Source: Linnemannia elongata | Lineage: Eukaryota; Mortierellomycota; Mortierellomycetes; Mortierellales; Mortierellaceae | DNA length: 64,000 bases | Assembly (NCBI GenBank): GCA_036320915.1 | Contig: JAXBDG010000006.1 | Coordinates: forward strand, 620,001 to 684,000 | Direction: 5' to 3' | Part shown: in pieces, positions 60,310 through 64,000 of the stretch | Layout: every line of letters starts with the position of its first letter | Position numbering within the stretch: the stretch's first letter is position 1 | The notes under the pieces: generated by a model | What the model was told of the DNA's origin: nothing | What the model saw: the letters and a program-made list of their open reading frames with translations, nothing else | Database searches by the model: none | Translations under genes and position numbers: made by a program

Positions 60310-60895
60310 CCTCCGTCAGAGACCACCTGAAAAATTTTAGACCATTTTACCTCAATTTTTCTGTGCTAAACAAGAGAAAACAATTGCGGTTATTGTTGAA
60401 GCAAAGAGACACTATACAAACATTACAATGCATTTCACTCTTCATGTTCTCCTTCTACCCCTTGCCGTCCGGCCTGTTTTGCACCCAGCACACGTAATTC
60501 TAGCACCCTTGACAGGAAAATGCCCTAGTGCCCACTCAAACCGCGTTGAACCAAGGTGGTGCTGATGTTTGGAGGCGTATGTTGTTCGCTGTCGTTTTGC
60601 TGTTTCCTGTCCAGGGCTGGTTGGAGTCAAAATATTGGGTGTTGCTTTCTGGGCTAAGTCCCTGGGAGTCTCTCTGTCTGGAGGAAACATTGAACGAGAA
60701 ATGAGGGACGATGGATTTTGAAGGATCGACTAATGGAAAGATGGGCTGATCAAAAAACGGAAAAAACGAGCTTGTTGTCTGGTTTATTCTCCATTTTCTG
60801 GGCTTAGTGATGGGGGGGTGATTACATATTAGACTTTTTAAAAATGACAAAAATTCAGGTCAAATTTGGCCTAAAAACGGAGGAGGGGATGGAAT
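60310..60895. mobile_element. short inverted-repeat element (piggyBac-like relic)
   Basis: The left end ATCCTTTCCTCCGT (near 60312) and the reverse complement of the right end, ATCCCCTCCTCCGT (near 60877-60890), match at 12 of 14 positions. They also resemble the ends of the piggyBac element at 52809. Inside, the minus strand reads WALGHFPVKGARITCAGCK near 60500-60580, followed by an Arg-rich tail. This is like the cysteine-rich C-terminus of piggyBac transposases. The element is too short to encode a transposase and has no intact frame. It lies between the 28S copy 2 and the promoter of LRR gene 2. Confidence 0.5.
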
Positions 60896-61302
60896 GCTCT
60901 TATGACTCCACCAGCCTACTACTACTGCGCCACTCTGATCCACGCCTCCGACCCTTCTATGTACTAATAAATTATCCTTCTCTTCTTGTACCAGAAAACG
61001 CGATGTAATTTTAGCCTTTTTCACTTTCCCCTAATACACTTGACTCACTCTTGCTTCCTCCTCTTGCTCATTCCCTCATTCACACTCTCTTACTCTGTTG
61101 TCATTATATTTAGTGTCTGCCAACCTTTCATATCTTTATCCACATCATTATCTACTTTACAACATCGCCTTCGTCTTGCTCATCCTCTTCATTTCCTTTC
61201 TTCTTCCTCATCTCTTTCTTGTCCTCACTCCACCTTTGCTATCGAACTCTATTGCAATCCTATCATCATCAACCTTGTCATCATTCCCGTCACGCCTTTT
61301 TT
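60896..61302. promoter_or_regulatory. promoter and leader of F-box/LRR gene 2
   Basis: Homologous to the upstream region of LRR gene 1 (shared ACTACTGCGCC-like and CCACGCCTCCG segments). A TATA-like TAATAAATTA lies near 60964-60973, followed by a pyrimidine-rich leader. Confidence 0.6.
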
Positions 61303-63066
61303 ATGTCCACGATGTTCCGGGTACATCCTCTCGATCTTCATGAGATTCGCTCAAGAATTGCTAAGAGTCTTGGCCTTAGAGACATTGCATCATGTACATG
61401 TGTGAGCAAGGATTGGAACGATTCATTTGCACCGCTGCTCTACAACTCTGTCGTATTGTCGAATCGTGGCCCCAGCATTGACGCTGTCAGGAGAAACAAG
61501 CATCTTATAAAACACCTGGGGATTCACAGCTCTGCCTATGAAAAGATATCAACATCTACACGAGGCAATGTAATTTCTAGCTTCATGGCCAACTCAGCCC
61601 TGACAACTTTGGACTTGGGCTATAACTCCATCGGATCCGACGGAGCCGAGGCGCTGGCTGAGGCAATCAAGATCAGCTCGACCCTAACCACTTTGGACTT
61701 GCAGGAAAACTCCATCGGAGAGAACGGAGCCAAGGCTCTGGCTGAGGCACTCAAGACCAACTTTGCCCTGACCACTCTGAACTTGAGCAATAACTCCATG
61801 GGAAAGAACGGAGCCATGGCGCTGGCCGAGGCACTCAAGACCAACGCGGCTCTGACTACTTTGAACTTGCAGAGAAACAAGTTCAAATCCAACGGAGCCA
61901 TGGCGCTGGCTGAAGCACTCAAGACCAACTCGGCTCTGACTTCGTTGAACTTGAGCCGTAACAACATCGGATTTGACGGAGCCAATGCGCTAGCTGAAGC
62001 ACTCAAGACCAATTCGACCTTGACTACTTTGGGATTGACGAGAAACTCATTCAGAGAGAACGGAGCCAAGGCGCTGGCTGAGGCACTCAAGACTAACTTG
62101 GCTCTAACCACTCTGAACTTGTGGAACAACTCGATCGGATCTGACGGAGCCAAGGCGCTGGCTGATGCGCTCAAGGCAAACTTAGCCTTGACCACTTTAG
62201 GCTTAACGAAGAATTCGATCGGATCCGACGGAGCCAAGGCGCTGGCTGAGGCACTCAAGACCAACTCGACCCTTACCTCTTTGGTCTTGACGAGAAACTC
62301 AGTCGGAGAGAACGGAGCAAAGGCGCTGGCTGAGGCACTCAAGACCAACTCGACCCTTACCTCTTTGGACATGCAGAGCAACTCGATCGGGTCTGACGGG
62401 ACCAAGGCGCTGGCTGAGGCACTCAAAACTAACTCGACTCTGACCACCTTGAGAATTGCGTGCAACTATATCGGACCCAACGGAGCTCAGGCAATATTTG
62501 AGGCACTCAAGATCAACTCGACTTTGACCACTTTGAACATTGCAGGCAACTCGATCGGAGACAGTGAAGCTCTGGCGCTGACTGAGGCACTCAAGACCAA
62601 CTCGACCTTAACCACTTTGAACTTGGGGAGCAACTCGATCGGAGAAAGTGGAGCTCTGGCGCTGGCTGAGGCACTCAAGACCAACTCGACCTTAACCACT
62701 TTGAACTTGGGGAGCAACTCGATCGGACCCAATGGAGTTCAGGCGCTGGCTGAAACACTCAAGACCAACTTGACCTTAACCACTTTGGACTTGGGCTATA
62801 ACTCCATCGGATCCGACGGAGCCGAGGCGCTGGCTGAGGCAATCAAGATCAACTCGGGCCTAACCAGTTTGGACTTGGCTCACAACACAATCCAAGATAA
62901 CGGAGCCAAGGCACTTGCTGAGACGCTCAAGGAAAACTCGACTCTGACCACCTTGAACTTGGCGCACAACTTGATCGGAGCTAACGGAGTTCAGGCGCTG
63001 TCTGAGGCACTCAAGACCAACTCGACTCTGGCCACTTTGGGCTTGAACCACAACCGGATGCCTTGA
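61303..63066 (+). CDS. F-box/leucine-rich repeat protein 2 (RNI-type LRR)
   Basis: Intronless, 587 aa from ATG 61303 (MSTMFRVHPLDLHE); ATG 61312 is an alternative start. The F-box-like segment (IRSRIAKSLGLRDIASCTCV) and linker (NKHLIKHLGIHSSAYEKIS) align with gene 1 (NKHLIRCLKIQSCAYDTLS). About 17 LRR units of 28 residues follow, ending in LGLNHNRMP. Long blocks are near-identical to gene 1 but in a different order. The unit starting TLDLGYNSIGSDGAEALAEA opens the LRR array here, while in gene 1 it lies in the middle. A role as an SCF substrate-recognition subunit or intracellular LRR sensor is inferred from architecture only. Confidence 0.88.
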   Translation: MSTMFRVHPLDLHEIRSRIAKSLGLRDIASCTCVSKDWNDSFAPLLYNSVVLSNRGPSIDAVRRNKHLIKHLGIHSSAYEKISTSTRGNVISSFMANSALTTLDLGYNSIGSDGAEALAEAIKISSTLTTLDLQENSIGENGAKALAEALKTNFALTTLNLSNNSMGKNGAMALAEALKTNAALTTLNLQRNKFKSNGAMALAEALKTNSALTSLNLSRNNIGFDGANALAEALKTNSTLTTLGLTRNSFRENGAKALAEALKTNLALTTLNLWNNSIGSDGAKALADALKANLALTTLGLTKNSIGSDGAKALAEALKTNSTLTSLVLTRNSVGENGAKALAEALKTNSTLTSLDMQSNSIGSDGTKALAEALKTNSTLTTLRIACNYIGPNGAQAIFEALKINSTLTTLNIAGNSIGDSEALALTEALKTNSTLTTLNLGSNSIGESGALALAEALKTNSTLTTLNLGSNSIGPNGVQALAETLKTNLTLTTLDLGYNSIGSDGAEALAEAIKINSGLTSLDLAHNTIQDNGAKALAETLKENSTLTTLNLAHNLIGANGVQALSEALKTNSTLATLGLNHNRMP

Positions 63067-63286
63067 TCGAAGACGTCGGAGCTCAGGCACTGTCTGAGCC
63101 TACTTAAGGCCAACTCGACTGTTCATTGATGCTCAACAGATGTAACCAAGGAGAATGAATTGGCGACAAAACAAATGTTGCGCTCATGAGGCAGATAGCA
63201 CACCTAAAGGCGACTCCTATATCAGCAATTAAATTCGCGTGATACCCCTTTAAAAATCAAAAGTATATTACAATAGAACAAAGGAT
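63067..63286 (+). repeat. duplicated 3' flank of the LRR unit
   Basis: From inside the last LRR codons to about 63245, the sequence is almost identical to the flank of gene 1 (59755-60090). Both contain GATCGAAGACGTCGGAGC and CAAAACAAATGTTGCGC. This marks a segmental duplication that includes the following 28S fragment. Confidence 0.8.
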
Positions 63287-63376
63287 GACCAATGCGACCT
63301 CTAATTCCTGCTGAAGCATGGATTGAAAGAGCCGACATCGAAGGGATCAAAAAAGCAACATCGCTATGAACGCTTG
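63287..63376 (-). rRNA. diverged 28S rRNA fragment (copy 3)
   Basis: On the minus strand: AAGCGTTCATAGCGATGTTG, then TTTTTGATCCCTTCGATGTC and GGCTCTTTC. This matches the same part of 28S as copies 1 and 2, in the same orientation and at the same distance from the LRR stop codon as copy 2. Confidence 0.8.
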
Positions 63377-63803
63377 TAAAGATATGTATAATAAAGCCTG
63401 GGAAGTCTGGAGCTGGATCAAAGTTCAGGGGGGGATGGAGGGATACTGTCTTTTTCGTCAAAGAGCAGTTTTTTTTTGCGCGAGCGAGAATGTCTCCTCA
63501 ATCTATATGTGTGCTTTGCCCTTTAAAAGAAAACTGCGATGGATAGTGCGAGGGTCGTTAAATCTTACTGTGCACTTTCTTGATCTCTTGAGCTTTCCTG
63601 TTTTGCAGCGTCGTATGAACTTTGACGCCTCCCCAGGGTTGTTTTGACGAACGCTCACATCCAAGGAGTTATTTTTCTAGACATTTTTTCAGATGCCTGC
63701 TGTTGACTCATCAGTTTCCTCGTGAATTCTCGACGATTGGCGCCTGGAAGTACGTCGCTACGTTTTTGGATACCGTTGAGATTGGTCCGCCGCCTTGGCA
63801 TAA
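63377..63803. other. right-hand flank, no supported gene
   Basis: T-rich sequence downstream of the third 28S fragment. Open frames (63366-63647 and 63622-63828) show no family resemblance. Confidence 0.45.
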
Positions 63804-64000
63804 ATTCCTGATAATGGGTTGTCGCTAACGGAGATCACACAGCCGATTCCTCCACCACCCATCGACAGACAAAAGGCTGCACCTAAGGAGGCGAATGGTG
63901 CGACTACGGCGGAGGGCGAGAATGGCACCGACTGCAACGACCTGTTATGGATAGACCAGCAGATGCTATTCCTGCGTGTATGGCGCCGCTGGAAAAGCTA
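63804..64000 (+). CDS. possible partial coding region running off the window
   Basis: An open frame starts after a stop at 63801-63803 and runs to the window end (about 65 codons). It has natural-looking composition: proline-rich IPPPPIDRQKAAPKEANG, then LLWIDQQMLFLRVWRRWKS. No start or acceptor is certain and no family is recognised. Confidence 0.25.
   Translation, partial: MPDNGLSLTEITQPIPPPPIDRQKAAPKEANGATTAEGENGTDCNDLLWIDQQMLFLRVWRRWKS

Noticed and set aside
56974..63060. Regular 84-base repeats considered as a CRISPR-like array
   Set aside because: The period equals 28 codons, the frame is maintained and the units encode LRRs; there are no spacers.

Overview
The window reads as nuclear DNA of a filamentous fungus, most likely a Mortierellaceae-type Mucoromycota. 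This is inferred from style rather than from a search. Genes have short GT-AG introns (about 80 to 430 bases) and C/T-rich leaders, and repeat-rich F-box/LRR genes carry ALAEALK-type repeats of the kind I associate with Mortierella. All exon structures were built by hand from splice sites; for every multi-exon gene called as intact, the coding lengths sum to a whole number of codons.

Region 1 (1-25 kb) is housekeeping and metabolic. A secreted subtilisin-like protease (-) and a short-chain dehydrogenase (+) diverge from a 2.8 kb spacer. Next come two convergent 3'-5' exonuclease-domain genes: a Mut-7/EXD3-like protein whose catalytic residues look largely lost, and a WRN-like protein whose residues look intact. 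These are followed by an orphan low-complexity protein, a frameshifted F-box-like relic, a mitochondrial phosphate carrier and an oxaloacetate-type mitochondrial carrier. A tRNA-Val(AAC) closes the region.

Region 2 (25.9-38.6 kb) is a tandem array of three large paralogs (1146, 1263 and 1166 aa) of unknown function. All share the same first exon, the same phase-2 intron and a conserved core. A decayed fourth copy lies between the second and third.

Region 3 (39-52.3 kb) is conserved informational and regulatory: ubiquitin-eL40 fusion, ribosomal protein eL28, the CAF1/POP2 deadenylase, eIF2B-beta (divergent from CAF1 across a 570-base spacer), and a receptor-like protein with Kelch-type ectodomain, one membrane helix and an atypical kinase domain.

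Region 4 (52.8-64 kb) is dynamic. A piggyBac-type element with 16-base inverted ends and an intact-looking DDD transposase abuts a 28S rRNA 3' fragment. Two F-box/LRR genes follow, each flanked by 28S fragments in the same orientation. The two genes share near-identical LRR blocks in permuted order, and a small inverted-repeat-bounded element sits between them. This looks like an actively recombining receptor/adaptor locus built on tandem duplication. It and the three-paralog array are the best candidates for undescribed biology here.
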